64,000 nucleotides of DNA from Poecilobothrus nobilitatus (GCA_947095535.1 OX352773.1:86524670-86588669), one strand, 5' to 3'. Shown: positions 24,346-38,053, counted from the first letter of the stretch. Numbers and translations: made by a program. Notes: generated by a model from the sequence alone, not told the origin.

Positions 24346-25417
24346 TTCAATTTTTTTTTGAAAAATGTGCTAAAAACAAACAATAAAAAAAGTAAATAAA
24401 TAAATAAGAAAAAATTTTACTACTTTTAGTCATAGAAAATCATACGATATTATGATAAATGAAAATTACGTACTTAAGTTTTTTTTTTTTATTCAAGGCA
24501 CTATGTACAAGTAATTTACCTTTTAAACCTTTAAATGTATTGAAGTTCTATACATATTTAAGTTTAAAAAAATTTCTAAGTTTTTTTTTTTATTATAGTT
24601 AAATAAATTGACAGACAATTTAATGCAAATTATATATAAGTATATATACTTTCAAATATAAAAAATAATATAACTACATATATATACTTAGGTACATAAT
24701 ATTAATAATAACAGATTAAGTCCATAGGTCGAAATCAACTGACAATTTAAATGATAGTTTAGTCTCGTCTCAATTTTGTTTTGTGTTTTTTTATTGTTCT
24801 GATATTTGCTATTTTTTTTATAATAAAAATTTTGTATTTGTATTATTATTTATTTATTTACATAAGGTTTAGCTTATTTATTTTTTTCTTATTTTCTAAT
24901 AATTATTATAAAAATTGAATGGATGAGCAAATATCATATTATTGTATTATAAATGACAAAATAATAATAATTATAATAATTATGATGAAATTATTAATAT
25001 AAAAATACATATATGTATTTAATTATACTTATATGATTTTAATTAAAATTTACATGAAGATATATTTATATATATGAATGAATATATGTATATATATATA
25101 TTAATAATATAATATGTAAGTACTTTATATAAATTTAAATAGTAGTGAAATTAGAAATTAATAAAAAGAAAAATTAAACAAAAATTTAATATTTAGGTCA
25201 AGAGATAATTACGAGGATTATATTATTGTATATATTTTTTATTTAGAAGGTTATTGATTTCATATTTTAAACAAATGATTGTAGAAAAATTTATATAAAA
25301 AATAATATGCAATTATAATAAGTAGTTAAAGAGGTATATAAACATATATTTTTAAACTTTTTTAATCTTATAAAAAAAAATAATACTTAATATTAAAGAC
25401 TATAAGTTTTAGTTTTA
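24346..25417. other. AT-rich intergenic DNA, nothing recognised
   Basis: Poly-T tracts and AT microsatellite-like sequence only. Confidence 0.5.
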
Positions 25418-25464
25418 ATAAATTGTTTAATACTTATTTATTAAATAAGTATTAAACAATTTAT
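25418..25464. repeat. 47-bp near-perfect hairpin (23-bp arms, 1-nt loop)
   Basis: ATAAATTGTTTAATACTTAT at the left is mirrored exactly as its reverse complement on the right, around a single T at 25441. A long perfect AT hairpin of this kind can form a cruciform or reflect a snap-back replication event. Confidence 0.93.
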
Positions 25465-25573
25465 ATTATAATAATATCTTTATATTATAATAATAATATT
25501 ATCTTAATATTATAAAGCATAGTAATTACCTACACATATATAACATTTAGTTATAAACAGATTTGTAAAATGT

Positions 25574-27602
25574 TCTAGTTTTTCGACTATTCTACCTTAC
25601 GACTATTTATTTTTACTCTGGAAAAATTATAGTACATATATTAATTGTAAGGTTATGGTTATGGTTAATAATTGTAAGGACTGTATTTCATATTATACAA
25701 AAATATATTATATATACTTAAATATTCTGTAAATATTCTGTAAAATACGTATAACTATATTTTGAATTCACTAAAGTGTATCCTAGTTCAGATTTTCACA
25801 TAAGGTAAACGGCTATAATTTTGTCCTATTTCTGTATTATCGTCTTAAGAGAGATTTTTAGTTATAGCTTCGTTAAATATTTAAATAAAATTAAAGAAAG
25901 CCATACTAAGGATTTGCTAAGGTTTCTATTGTAACTTTTTTAAATTTCGCATCAAGTTCTCTTTTTGATGGTTTTAGAAAAGTAAAGTAAATTTTAAAAA
26001 AATAAGTGGCTTGAGTTAGTGCTGACTGCTGTTGCTGCGTAAAAATTATCTACAAAAGTTCTTGATTAAAAAACAAAAACAATGTTTAGTGTTTCAGTCA
26101 AAAATGTAAGTTGGTAAGGTAATATTTTAATTATAAACAATAAATATACGTTTAAATTTTAAATTTCTTTTACTTATGAATTTTTAATTGGTTTGCAAAA
26201 TGTATAGTTATTATAATAATTAGAAACGACGAAATTAGAAACATTTTTTTAAAATAATTTACATAATGTCGACTTATAGGACGGAATTATGTTTCTTAAT
26301 AGCTTTAAAATTATTTTATTAAGGTACTTCTTAAAACACGTTTTTTTAAAATTAATATCAGCATTTGAAACTTTTTTTATTATATAATGTAAAAACTATT
26401 TATCGTCCTATATTGTTTTCACAAACTATCATGTTACATTTAAAAACAGTTTAGGTCAATTTTAGGTACATATAATAGGTTGATATATAGGATCATTTAT
26501 ACTTTAAGCTTGTTTTTGATTATTTTTACGAATATTTACTTAGGAAAATGTTCTAAAGAAGAAACTATAATATTGAAAGGTTACAAGAGACATAGAAATT
26601 CATTCAAAATAATAAAATTTGGCATATGCAGCCAGTAAAAAATTTGGAATACCGAAATCTACTCTATTAAATAATAAAAAATATAATGGTGAAATTCGAC
26701 ATATATGTATATAAAAAGAATCGTTTTAAGCAATCTCGAAGAAAAAATTGTCAAATTTTTTATGACTTGCGACTTTAATTTAATTAATTTTGTTTAAATA
26801 GATATTTATACTTATTTAGTTATTTAATGTTCAATTTATTAAAGTTTTAAAAATATTTAAATGAATGGTTTTTTTTTACTTTTTCAAATCATTGAAAAAA
26901 GTGGTTTCATTCCTAGATAGGACGAAATTAGGTACAGCAATAGGACGATAATAGGAAAATGAAATTTTTTGACGGACGAAATTATGTACAAGCTACCAAC
27001 ACTTTTCAAATTAATTTATTTTATTTAATTTTAACTTTAATTACGAAAATAAGAACGCAGTTAGAAGGCAGAGATCCTAACTTTTCATAAACTATATACT
27101 TTTATACAGTTTTTCCTTAAAAATATTTCGAGTCAATTTTGTGTCATGACTAAAAAAATAGGACGATAATATAGCCTTTTACCTTATACCGTACATATAT
27201 ATAAATATTCTGGCAAAAGCATATACCCATGATTTCGAATAAAATCTCTAGTAATTCAGAATCTCGCATATAGTTACCTAGTTATCTAGTTATATATAAA
27301 TATTTTTCAAAAGGCGTATATAACCCTACTTTTGAATCCTTGAGTTGAAATAAGTCCAGTCGAATAAAATTTAGTTAAATGAAATATAGGCAAATGAAAT
27401 ACAGACAAATAAAATACAGCTAAATAATACTACGGACAAATGAAATATAGATGTATATGGCACGCTCGCTAAGGTTATAGTTAAGGGAGGTAATTCTACT
27501 ATATAAATAAACTAATAAGTATTTCTTTCTTAACTATATAACATTTTTCCAAGTGTTTAATTTAACTATAAATTCTAAGATTTTACATAAGAATTTTTTT
27601 TA
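25574..27602 (+). mobile_element. Dispersed repeat R1, copy 1, split by a nested transposon
   Basis: R1 begins TCTAGTTTTTCGACTATTCT and runs to 25802, then resumes at 27187 and ends near 27602 with CTAAGATTTTACATAAGAA. It matches 29686-30286 on both sides of the insertion. It contains a short tandem array of a ~15-bp unit (CAAATGAAATA-type) at 27357-27450 and subrepeats of the AATATTCTGG..AAAATCTCTAGTAATTCAGAAT type. No reading frame or terminal inverted repeat was found. Confidence 0.8.
25803..27184. mobile_element. 1.38-kb TA-flanked inverted-repeat transposon nested in R1
   Basis: The ends are AGGTAAACGGCTATAATTTT and, inverted, AGGTAAAAGGCTATATTATC. The similarity extends ~31 bases through GTCCTATTT. 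TA flanks both sides (25801-25802, 27185-27186). The second R1 copy has the uninterrupted site TCATATATCG at 29855-29864 with one TA there, which proves insertion and target duplication. GGACGAAATTA phrases recur inside (about 26940, 26975). TA duplication suggests the Tc1/mariner superfamily. No transposase was recognised. Confidence 0.85.
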
Positions 27603-29593
27603 TTTATTTAGAATTGATTTTATTGGGCGGTTGTTTATAAGCTTGAAAAGTGTATAGTTATTGGAAAAGGCGAAATGTAATTAATAGGAATTATAGTATG
27701 TATCCTGTAAATTTAATAACACAATTTTGTTTGAGCATTTGCAAATTGGAAAGGATTTCAATATAAAGTAAAGACACGGTAAAAATATATAATTATTGTT
27801 ATAAAGATTTTTGAACGAGTGAAATGAACATAAATTGAATTATTGGACCTATTACTTATAAGTTATAACATTATAAAAATTGAGTAAAAATTTAAATAAG
27901 ACACAAAATTTATAAAAAATTCTTTATACTTAATTATAATTTTTAATTGTAAAATATAAATTTAATTAGTAAAGAAGATTAAAATTCATAGAATCAATAG
28001 ATTTGACTTATAGAAAATATTAGTTACGTAAAATTTAAAAATCTCTTAATTTTAAATAGAACACATTCTAAATATTATACATTCTCAGCAGAATTTAAAA
28101 TTAATTGGAAACAGAAGTTTAAATTAATTTTTTTTTTTTTGAAATAAACTGTAATAGGCTTATAAGTATTTACTAAAATTTTAAGCAGTTTTTTTTATAC
28201 TTACATAATGTATAAGTAACAGAAAATTAACTCGTTTGTTTTTATACCTAAATATATATTCAAAGTTACATTTCTGAAACCCACATATATATGAATTTAA
28301 AGAAAATATTTTTTTAATTTTAAATATAATCAATGTTAATTTATTATTAATTCATAAATAATGAACATATTATTTAAAAACTGAAAAACTAATATACATA
28401 TAAGTAGGTATATAAATTTTTAAAACGATTTGTAAGTCATTTTATTTTAAATACATTTTTCTACTAACTACTTATATATATATATGTAAATATGTATATA
28501 CTTTAAGTTTAAAACTAACATACGTGATATATGTAAATTTAGTTTTATTTTAATTTGAAATAATAACATTAACTTTTTTTTCTGTTTTAACCAAACAAAA
28601 ACTTCCTATAAAACCTTGAAATAAAAAATTGAAATTTAATGAGGTTTGGCTTTTTTTTTTTTTTTTTAAATTATACTTACTTAATTATTAATATAAATTA
28701 TTGTATAGAATATTTTATACTTTCTAATTAGCTTCTCTTTTGTTAACCTTTACTCATTCTTTTTATAATAATGCAATAGTTAAGTTTTAAAAATTTTAAT
28801 TTAACTTTAAAAATAAAAAATCATATCACTCACGGTTCATAGTAACTACAATGTATTATTTACAATTTTTTTAATATTATAGATTATTTTTATTTCATTT
28901 AGTCAAATATTAAACTTATCATACACTACAACATTTTACAGAACTATTGATTTATCATTGAAGCTTTTAAAATAATCAACATTTAAGTTTTGAATTTGTT
29001 TCAATGGTATTTGTAACAAATTCTAAATAATATTTGAATTAGTAATAATTAATTAATTTAATTACAAAGTCATTAAGTATATTTAGATAGATTTTAACTT
29101 ATATGATAATAACGATAAGACGGCGGACACAAACGTAAATATTATATGAATAAGTACCTATACATAAATATCTTCATTAAATTTTTAAATTTCTCTCAAT
29201 CGAAATTAAGTTTTTTATTTCATAATTTTTTTTAATTTTCTGATCTAAAAATATTTATTTTGATGTTTCTTGAGAAACTTCCAATTAAATACAGTGATTT
29301 TTATTTTTCTTCTTTTTTGTTTTTTCTTATTTAATGGAAAATATTGTTCTAATTATGTATTTGATTTTTATTTTTAACTTTCGTTGACAGAAACTGCCTT
29401 AATCCTTGACTTTTGTCTTTGAAGTTTGAAAATTAATATAAATCCTATGATATTATATATATATATATAGCCACATCATTAAAAATAAATTTTTTCTAGA
29501 TTTTAATCTATTGATGTTAAGATTTAATTACATTAAATAATAATTTAATTCTGATGAAAATTTTAACAATTTTTGATAACAAAAAATTAGATA
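27603..29593. other. AT-rich intergenic DNA, nothing recognised
   Basis: Homopolymer tracts and short AT repeats only. A phrase resembling the nested transposon interior (GTGTATAGTTATT) occurs near 27648. Confidence 0.45.
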
Positions 29594-30373
29594 TTTTTTT
29601 AATTTGACTAAATAATTTTCCCTAACAAATTGTTAACGTTAATCCAAAGAAAAAAGTAGTAGAATTGTTTTTATAAAAATAATGGTCTAGTTTTTCGACT
29701 ATTCTACCTTAAGACTATTTTTATTCTGGAAAAATTATAGTACATATTAATTGTAAGGTTATTATGGTTAGTAATTGAAGGACTGTATTTCATATTATAC
29801 AAAAATTTATTAAGTATATAAATATTCTCTAAATTGCATCCTAGTTCAGATTCTCATATATCGTACATATATTCATAAGTATTCTGGAAAAATCGTATAA
29901 TTCTGGTTTCGAATCCAACTCTAAAATCCCTAGTAATTCAAAATCTGGCATAAAGTTAATATAATATAACTATATATAAATATTCTTGAAAAACACGTTT
30001 TAACCCTGATTTTGAATCTGAATCCTTGAATTAAAATACGTTCAGTCAAATAAAATCTAGTCAAATGAAACACAGGCAAGTGAAATACAGGCAAACAATA
30101 CTACCGCCAAATGAAATATAGACATATGACACGGTCCCTAAGGTTATAGTTAAGGGAGGTATTTCTACGATATAAATAACTAACTTCTACTATATAAAAC
30201 TAATAAGTATTTCTTTTTGAACTATAACATTTTTCTAAGTGTTTAATTTAACTATAAATTCTAAGATTTTACATAAGAAATTCTTTTATTTCTTTTATTA
30301 TTTTTTAATTAGATTAAATAATTTTTCCGAATAAATTGTTAAAGTTAATCCAAAGAAGAAAGTATTAGAATTG
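29594..30373 (+). mobile_element. Dispersed repeat R1, copy 2, flanked by ~70-bp direct repeats
   Basis: The uninterrupted R1 body lies at 29686-30286. Immediately outside it, 29594-29667 and 30301-30373 are direct repeats of each other (AGTTAATCCAAAGAA-type phrase shared, with some mismatches). Copy 1 lacks these flanks. The body includes a short array of GTCAAATGAAACACAG-like units at 30045-30120 and the complement of the GATTTTAGAGTTGGATTC phrase found at several other loci. Confidence 0.75.
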
Positions 30374-33300
30374 TCCCAATAAAAAAACAAAACACTACAG
30401 AGTTTCCATTAAAATTAAAATAATTTAAAAAAGATTTACTTGATTAAAAATTTATTTATTTATAATTAAAACACTTTTAAGAATAATTAAATTTTATTGT
30501 AAAATTTCAACGGATTTTATTTCATATTTTAATTTTTTATTAAATCTTGAAATAGATTAAATAAAAATTTAATTAAAAAAAAAAATAATTTTTATTTGTT
30601 ATTCTTTTTTAAAGGAATATAAAAAGATACATTTTTGTTATATTATGTATGTATATTTTTACCATATCTATCAAGTTAATCTATCTATAAATCGAAAATT
30701 ATTTTAAAATTATTTAACAATTTCTAATATAGAATGTGTATGGATAACTTTAATAACACTTAAAAAATTATTATTATTATTATTTATTTGTTTTTCTTTT
30801 TTGTATTTTTCCATTTTATTTTTCTTTATTTTTCTATTTCAATTTTCAACAGAAAATCTATAAAAAAGTCATTAGAAATAATGACTAAGTCGAAATAACC
30901 CATAAACACAACAACATATAGTTATATCAGGTTGTTATACAAATTTATATAAGTACTTACATACATATTATAATATACGCACATACAATATAGATAATAC
31001 TATACATAGATATATATATATATATATAACTATGAAAGTATGTACTTATAGACTATAGTACCTATATTTCTTGAAAAATTATTTGAACTAAATGTTATAA
31101 GCAGTGCCTACATATTATTAAGTACACCTGTGTAAATCTTTACTTTAATTTATATACATACATAAATATTTAGATTTACAATAAGTAGTTATAATTTTTA
31201 ATATGAAGGAAACACACACATATACTTATTATATGTATGTATTAATTTACAAAATATAATGTTAAGGATTGATTTCTTTTATATGTGTTGAATTTTCTTT
31301 ACAATTTTCACAGTTAATTTTTCAATTAAATATTAATTTCCTCGCATATTTCATAAAAAAGTTATTTAATATAAGTTATATTACTTATCTGGTTATACGC
31401 AAATATATTGGCTTAGTTTTAAAAACTTTTAAAAACTGGTTTTTATGAATAACTATTTAAAGAACTTTGCAAATAGTTTAAAGCATGTGTATAATATTAG
31501 TAATTAAGCACGTGGATTATTAAAAAGGAAAAATAAAAACAAAAAGAAACACAAATCAGAAGTCGTAATTTTGTAAAACGAACAGAAATTGCAAAGTTTT
31601 TTAATTTACGGTTATATTTTATGTAAGTATTGATGTAGTTACCTTTACGTTTTTTTTTTTTTTTTTTTAAGGGGTATAAATATATACATATAATTTATAG
31701 TATAATATAAATATTATATATAATGAATAGGTACATAATACATAGTTATATCGCGAGTAAAAAAAAAATTAGAGTTACAGTGAAATTAAATTAAATTAAA
31801 GAAGGAAGTTAAGGATTCAGAATCATTAATATTAAATATTTTTTTGTTAATATTTAATTTAATAATTAAAATTAATGAGAAGTGTTTAAAAGGATCGAAA
31901 AACCATAATTTTTACTCAAATTTCAATAAATGTCTACTTTTATAGGCTTTTATATAAATGAGTAGGTACTTTTATAGGCTTTGATCTAATGGGGTACATT
32001 ATGTTTATTATATTTTTCATCAAAATGTTGAAATGTCATTTCCAAAACTGTGAATCTCTTTCGAAAATATTATAAAGTTATACATAAATCATATACCATA
32101 TATATTTTGAATATAGGAATAAAATAAATTCGTCAAACAAGAGATACTTATTATAAAGATTAAAACTAATGAACTGATTTAGACAAAAAAAAAAAAAACA
32201 ACTCCAAGTAATATTGAACTAACTGACAAGCTTAAGATATTGTATGGTAATAACCAAGATTCTTTTAAATATACCTTTCCCAAGGTTTTTTTTTTGTATA
32301 TTTATATATATGTACAAGATTTGTATCCATAAATTTAAAAAAAAAATTAAATCTTTTAATACATTATTAACTGTTAATACTTACATATTAACCCTTAAAT
32401 AAAAATTATAGAGTATATAAACCTAGTCAGGAAAACTTGAAAGGTAGGAACAAAAATAACTTAATCATAAAGTAAAATAATCTTGATTACTATTATAGAA
32501 ATTTGTACCTGTTTTGATTTTGGAAATTTTATAGATCGTTTACTTAGGGTCATCATTTTTGTTTTACAGAATTATTAATCTAACATTAATTATAAATTAT
32601 TGAGACAATTAATACATAATATTTTATTTTTATATTAGTTAATATAAAAAAATATAAAAATCTTAAGTATATTAGAAATTAATAAAATCAACTAGTTAGG
32701 TATATTATTTTTGGTTAGTTTGGCAGTCCTAATCTTAAAATAACTCAATCAAGTACTTTATTTTTATTATAATATAAAATCAATTCTCAAAATAGAATTT
32801 CTAAATCCTAAATAAAAAAAGAAAAATGCAATTAAAAGGTTAACCAAAGTTACAACAAATGATAAAGGTTAAATATTTACTTTCAGTACGCTACATAAAT
32901 ACAATGTACCACTACCACAAGGTGGTCTTAATTTATATTACTGAAATAAAAAACAAAAACAATTCGTCTGATAGTCTGATATACATATCTAAATACATAC
33001 ATATATATAAAAATTCTATAACATTCATTTAAAAAAAATGTATTTTTATTTCTTTATATTTTCTTTCATTTGTTAGATTTTTTTTTTTTAGATACTTAAG
33101 TATTTGTATATAATAAATCGCAATGGCGATTGTATCTTATAGATGTATTTATCGTAGACTAATATCAGCTGATTTTACTAAATATATAAAAATGTACAGC
33201 TACTTACTTATTTATACATATGTATTTTAAGTATCGCATCTTAGTTTGTTTTTTAATTTTTTTTACTTATTGTTTTACTATGAATAAGATAAATTACTTA

Positions 33301-34490
33301 GGATAAAGGTATTTGCTGTGTTTTGTTTTTATTTATCTTTTAAATGTTATACCTATACCTACCTATACGATGTATTTAAAAGAAAAAAAAAATTTTTTTT
33401 TAATATTACGTCATTTTAGAAATTTTTATTTTAGGCAAATTGTTTTTTTAATATAAAACAAATCAAAAACTTATTCAAGTTCAAGAAAAAAGAAAATTGA
33501 AATAACTAACTATGTCAATATTTATATGTATGTAGGTAGGTATATTAATTGTATATTAAGTACTTATAGTTTTGAAATCATAACTGAGCACTTACTTTTA
33601 TAGTTAATTATAGGTATCTATATTTTGCTATAAAAATATTAAAATTAGGAGTTCAATATTATATTAGTTAAGATTAAAAATTAAGAAACTATTTTTAAAA
33701 GTTTTTATTATTGATACACAAGCCGTCTGTGATAACTAAATTATTTATTATAATCTTAATTTTGTGATCAAACTCAAGATCAGATCATAATGTATATTGT
33801 AATTAAATTAATTTTAAAACTATTTGCTTAGTTATTAATAACTAAAAACAACTATTTGCCAATAGAATTTACATACGGAAATATGTGGGTTGAATAAAAA
33901 ACCAGCCAAAGCAAAAACTAGTATTTTTTTATATTTAATATAGGTACTAAGTATGTATTTAGTGAATAAAAAAAGGTGAGCAAAACTAATTCTGTCGACT
34001 AAAGATACTTATAAAGCAAAAACTTTAAGCAATTTTAAGCGTACGTACTACACATGAATGAATTTAATATAATTATTCATTTGCTGAATATCGTGAAATA
34101 TGGCTGCGTTTATGAATAAAAATATTATAGAACGAGATTAAATTAAATTGATTAAATTATAATTTACACTTGAGATTAAATTATAAGTTACTTATACTTA
34201 CTTATAGATTATTTTGAATTAAGTACTTATAAGTAACTAGATAATTTTTGACGACTAAAGAAATGGTGTCATATACCCTACTAAAAGACTAAAATTTTTT
34301 TTGCAAAGAAAAATTATGCTTTTTAGCTGTTCAACAAAAACGACTTTAAAAGAGTAAAATACTATATTTAAAAGGCTTTTGCCAAAGAAAAATGTTATTT
34401 AACAAAAGAATAATGCACGCAATTTTTGTGAAAAATATGGTTTTGAAAAATATTTGAAAAGCAGACCTCTTAATAACCATTTTTTAAATA
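30374..34490. other. AT-rich intergenic DNA, no gene recognised
   Basis: About 4.1 kb of homopolymers, an (ATT)n microsatellite near 30770-30785 and (TA)n at about 31012-31028. No frame with family features. Confidence 0.5.
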
Positions 34491-35070
34491 TAAAATTTCA
34501 CGTTATTTGTAAAATTTGTGAAATAAGAAATTATGCCAAGCAGCATTAGTTAATAGTTAAAATGCGATGGTTTGATATATAATTTGCACTGTTTCCTAAC
34601 AATATAATACAACTAAAGTAAGCCATTCATGAAAGTTTACTGAATCTAATGTAATTGGTTTATTTGGCTATTACAATTAAGTATCACAAATGCTTAAGTG
34701 TCAAAAACATAATATTAGATTATTATATTGGGATTACATTTCAATTAGAGGGGCAATTTATTCTATAACTAAATAAGTATTAAAATTTCACGTTATTTGT
34801 AAAATTTGTGAAATAAGAAATTATGCCAAGCAGCATTAGTTAATAGTTAAAATGCGATGGTTTGATATATAATTTGCACTGTTTCCTAACAATATAATAC
34901 AACTAAAGTAAGCCATTCATGAAAGTTTACTGAATCTAATGTAATTGGTTTATTTAGCTATTACAATTAAGTATCACAAATGCTTAAGTGTCAAAAACAT
35001 AATATTAGATTATTATATTGGGATTACATTTCAATTAGAGGGGCAATTTATTCTATAACTAAATAAGTAT
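34491..35070. repeat. 290-bp head-to-tail tandem duplication, one mismatch
   Basis: Unit 1 is 34491-34780 and unit 2 is 34781-35070. They differ only at 34666 (G) versus 34956 (A). The duplication carries no recognisable gene. The near identity implies a very recent event in rapidly drifting AT-rich DNA. It could also be an assembly artefact. Confidence 0.97.
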
Positions 35071-36619
35071 TTATGTTATTACTAATAATTTTTTTTTTAA
35101 AGGCATTTTATAACTTCCTTCAATAAGATATACCTATTTATCGAAAAGAAAATTTTTAATTGTTTATGAATTTACTAACTAAGTAACTATGTACTTTTCA
35201 TTGAAGTGACTTTTTTTAAATAGAAAAAGAAAAAATAAAAAAATACATACTTATTAGTAAAATTTTATGAAATTTTTTTACCTCGTATTTTTGATTCACC
35301 CCATTCATTATCTTTTCGCATTAGATACATACAAACTTTTATTAAAAGTCAACTTAATAGACATAAAATTTAAAAAAAGGTAGAGCGTACAGAATGTAGG
35401 TATATAATATTGCAATAATCTATACTTTAAAAACGTCAATATAATATGATAAATTGAAATCTACACAATGGTTTTAAAATATTTGGCGTGAGGATTATTA
35501 ATTAACAAAGATAAGTATTTATGTATACATACATACATATATTATGATTATTTAATATAAGTTCTTGGTAAATAAGTTACGTGGCATATTTAAACTAAAT
35601 AACTAGGTACTTATTTAATTAAACAAATAAGTAAAAATATTCCTACTTTTGTTTTATTTATTGCTATAACTGTAGTGTTTTATAAATTCCATTTTTTTTT
35701 TATAAAAAAAAAAAAATTATAAAAATTTTAGAATTGCATGCAATTTATCAACATCTGATTTTGAAAACAAAACAAAATGTGTACTATATAATGTTACATA
35801 TGTATATTTAATAGTATGTATACTTAAGTACTTTAAAATTACTAAGAATTCTAAATTATAACAACAAAATACTGAATGGGGAAATTATGTCACAAATATT
35901 TAAAAAAAAAAATTGATATACCTACTATAACTATAAGTAACTATACTTATAGATATATTTATATACTTAATATACCTATGTATGTTATACATATTTATAT
36001 ATACCTACAATGAATTTACACTTGAATTATTATAATCCATAGATAAGATAAAAATAAAAAAAAAATGTCAGGCGATATTTAATTGTACTTACTACACAAA
36101 AAAAAAAAAAACACAAATCCAGTGGTTCAAAAATTATTTTATAAAAAAAAAAAGATATATGTACTTGCAATAAAATAAAAATACACTTATGTATGTATTC
36201 AGAAATATGATTCAAAATATATGAAACGTCAATTAATACTTAAATTTAAATTGTTTACTTATGTATATATAAGCAACTTCAATTATTGTATATAATATGT
36301 ATATGTAAGTATATAAATAAACGCCGGTTATTAAAGATACTTACCTTAAAAAGTTAAAACAAATAAATAAATAAAATAAGAAACGTGATTCACCAATACT
36401 TACACTTATAACAATCAGATTTTTCAATTTCAATTAAATAATTAATGTAAGTATTAAGTAAGTAATTATATTGTCTTTAGATTAATAATTAAGTGTACAT
36501 CAAAACAAACATAAAAAACATGCAGTAATTATGATATGATACTTAAAAAACTATATTTTGGAATATTACAGTAATATTTAATTAGTAATACAGTTTTATG
36601 CAAAATTGATACATATTAA
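35071..36619. other. AT-rich intergenic DNA, nothing recognised
   Basis: Only AT-rich simple sequence. The short open frame at 36030-36215 is a chance product of poly-A/T tracts. Confidence 0.5.
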
Positions 36620-37470
36620 TAGGGATCCCATATATAAAAATTAGAAAAGAGTACATTTGAGTTGACCAAAAAAAGCAAAAAAAGAGACTTTTCATATAAA
36701 AGAAAAAGAGAACAAAAAGAAACTAAATTAGAAAAAAAAAAAACAAGTAAATTCAACAGTAAGTCGATGCAATCGACTTATTAATACCCTACATCTGAAT
36801 AATTCCAATTAAATTAAAAATCCTTAAGTTTTTTGGTAGTTAGCTGCTTGAACCGTCTCTTTTTCCTTTCTTATTCAACTCGAACTTCAGGAATGTAAGA
36901 GGCATGAGATGGCACTCTTGTACAAAATTTCAAGTTTCTATCTTTATTAATTTCGAAGATATGCTTGTTAGACCTATGTCAGCTACCCGAATCGTCACTC
37001 CAATTCATTTAAAATTTTAGGGACATAGAAGAAACATTACACACTTGTATCAATTTTAGGAACACTCTTGTATCAATTTTAAAGGTTCTATCTTTATTGG
37101 TTTTGCAGGTATGGTCGCTTGCTCTTCGGCTAGTTCGGAAGCTTCCAAAATCCGAACACATTGGTCCAAATCATTTGAAATGTCAGCTTGCAATTTTAAG
37201 GAAAAGGAAACATAACAGAACACCCTTGTACCATAATAAAAAAGTTCTATCTTTATTGGTTTTCGAGATATGCTCTGGGGCACTACGTTTCCATACACAA
37301 TAAGTACTCAATAATTTTTTTTAAAAATTTTTTAAATAAAAATTTAGTTTTTTTTAAATGCAAATTTAAAAGAGAACAAAAGAGATATTATGGAAATAAA
37401 AAAGAAAAAGAAAGATCGAGTTAAAAAAAGAGAACACGTTCTCTAAAAAAGAGATATTATGGGATACCTA
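36620..37470. mobile_element. Probable inverted-repeat element with internal ~200-bp repeats
   Basis: The left end TAGGGATCCCATA and the right end, inverted, TAGGTATCCCATA frame 851 bp. Next to the termini are purine-rich AAGAGA tracts. A small hairpin TAAGTCGATGCAATCGACTTA lies at 36763. Inside, a block containing CTTGTA followed by GTTCTATCTTTATTGGTTTT recurs three times (about 36910, 37065, 37225). The open frames at 37056-37303 are shadows of these repeats. No target duplication was identified. Confidence 0.55.
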
Positions 37471-38053
37471 CTACTTATTTAAAAACTAAATACTTATTTC
37501 TTATTTATTTTTTTTTATTGATTTTACCTTCCTATAAATGAATATACTTAATTTCGAAATTGAATTATTTGGTATTTTGGAAAAATCAACTGATAAAGTA
37601 CATTCTGTATATCTGGCAGTTGGACTGATATTTTTTCTGATTTCAGAATAAGAAAAAGTAAAGAGGAAATTATTTATAATCAAATGCAATTGCGTGATAT
37701 CGTAAATTCAACCCAGTTTTTATTTTGATAATGTTAGAAAAGTATAAAAACGAGAAAATGAAAATAAAACCACAAGTCACAAAGTACAATTTTAACAGAT
37801 TTTATTTAATTCAGATTATAAGTATTTTTACTTCTAGAAAAGAGCAAAATCAATCCGAAAATATATTAAATATGGTTATGCTAAAGTGCGTCGAAATGTT
37901 TCGATGAACAAAAGTTCTACATATGATACCTATGCTGAAATCAGAATTTCGTTCACGGCTGCAACATGTCATTTTTACTTCAAAATTTTTTTTTGTGTAT
38001 GCTGTAGCCCGTCGAAATAGAAAATGAATGAAATTGCTTTCAACACAATTAAG
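37471..38053. other. Intergenic DNA, nothing recognised
   Basis: Short open frames on both strands have no family features. Confidence 0.45.

Noticed and set aside
25574..30286. Calling R1 a Helitron because it begins TC
   Set aside because: No CTRR end with a preceding hairpin was found at the right border, and insertion between A and T could not be shown.
37056..37303. Overlapping open frames on both strands
   Set aside because: They lie in the internal repeats of the 36620-37470 element; both strands open together because of composition, and neither shows family features.
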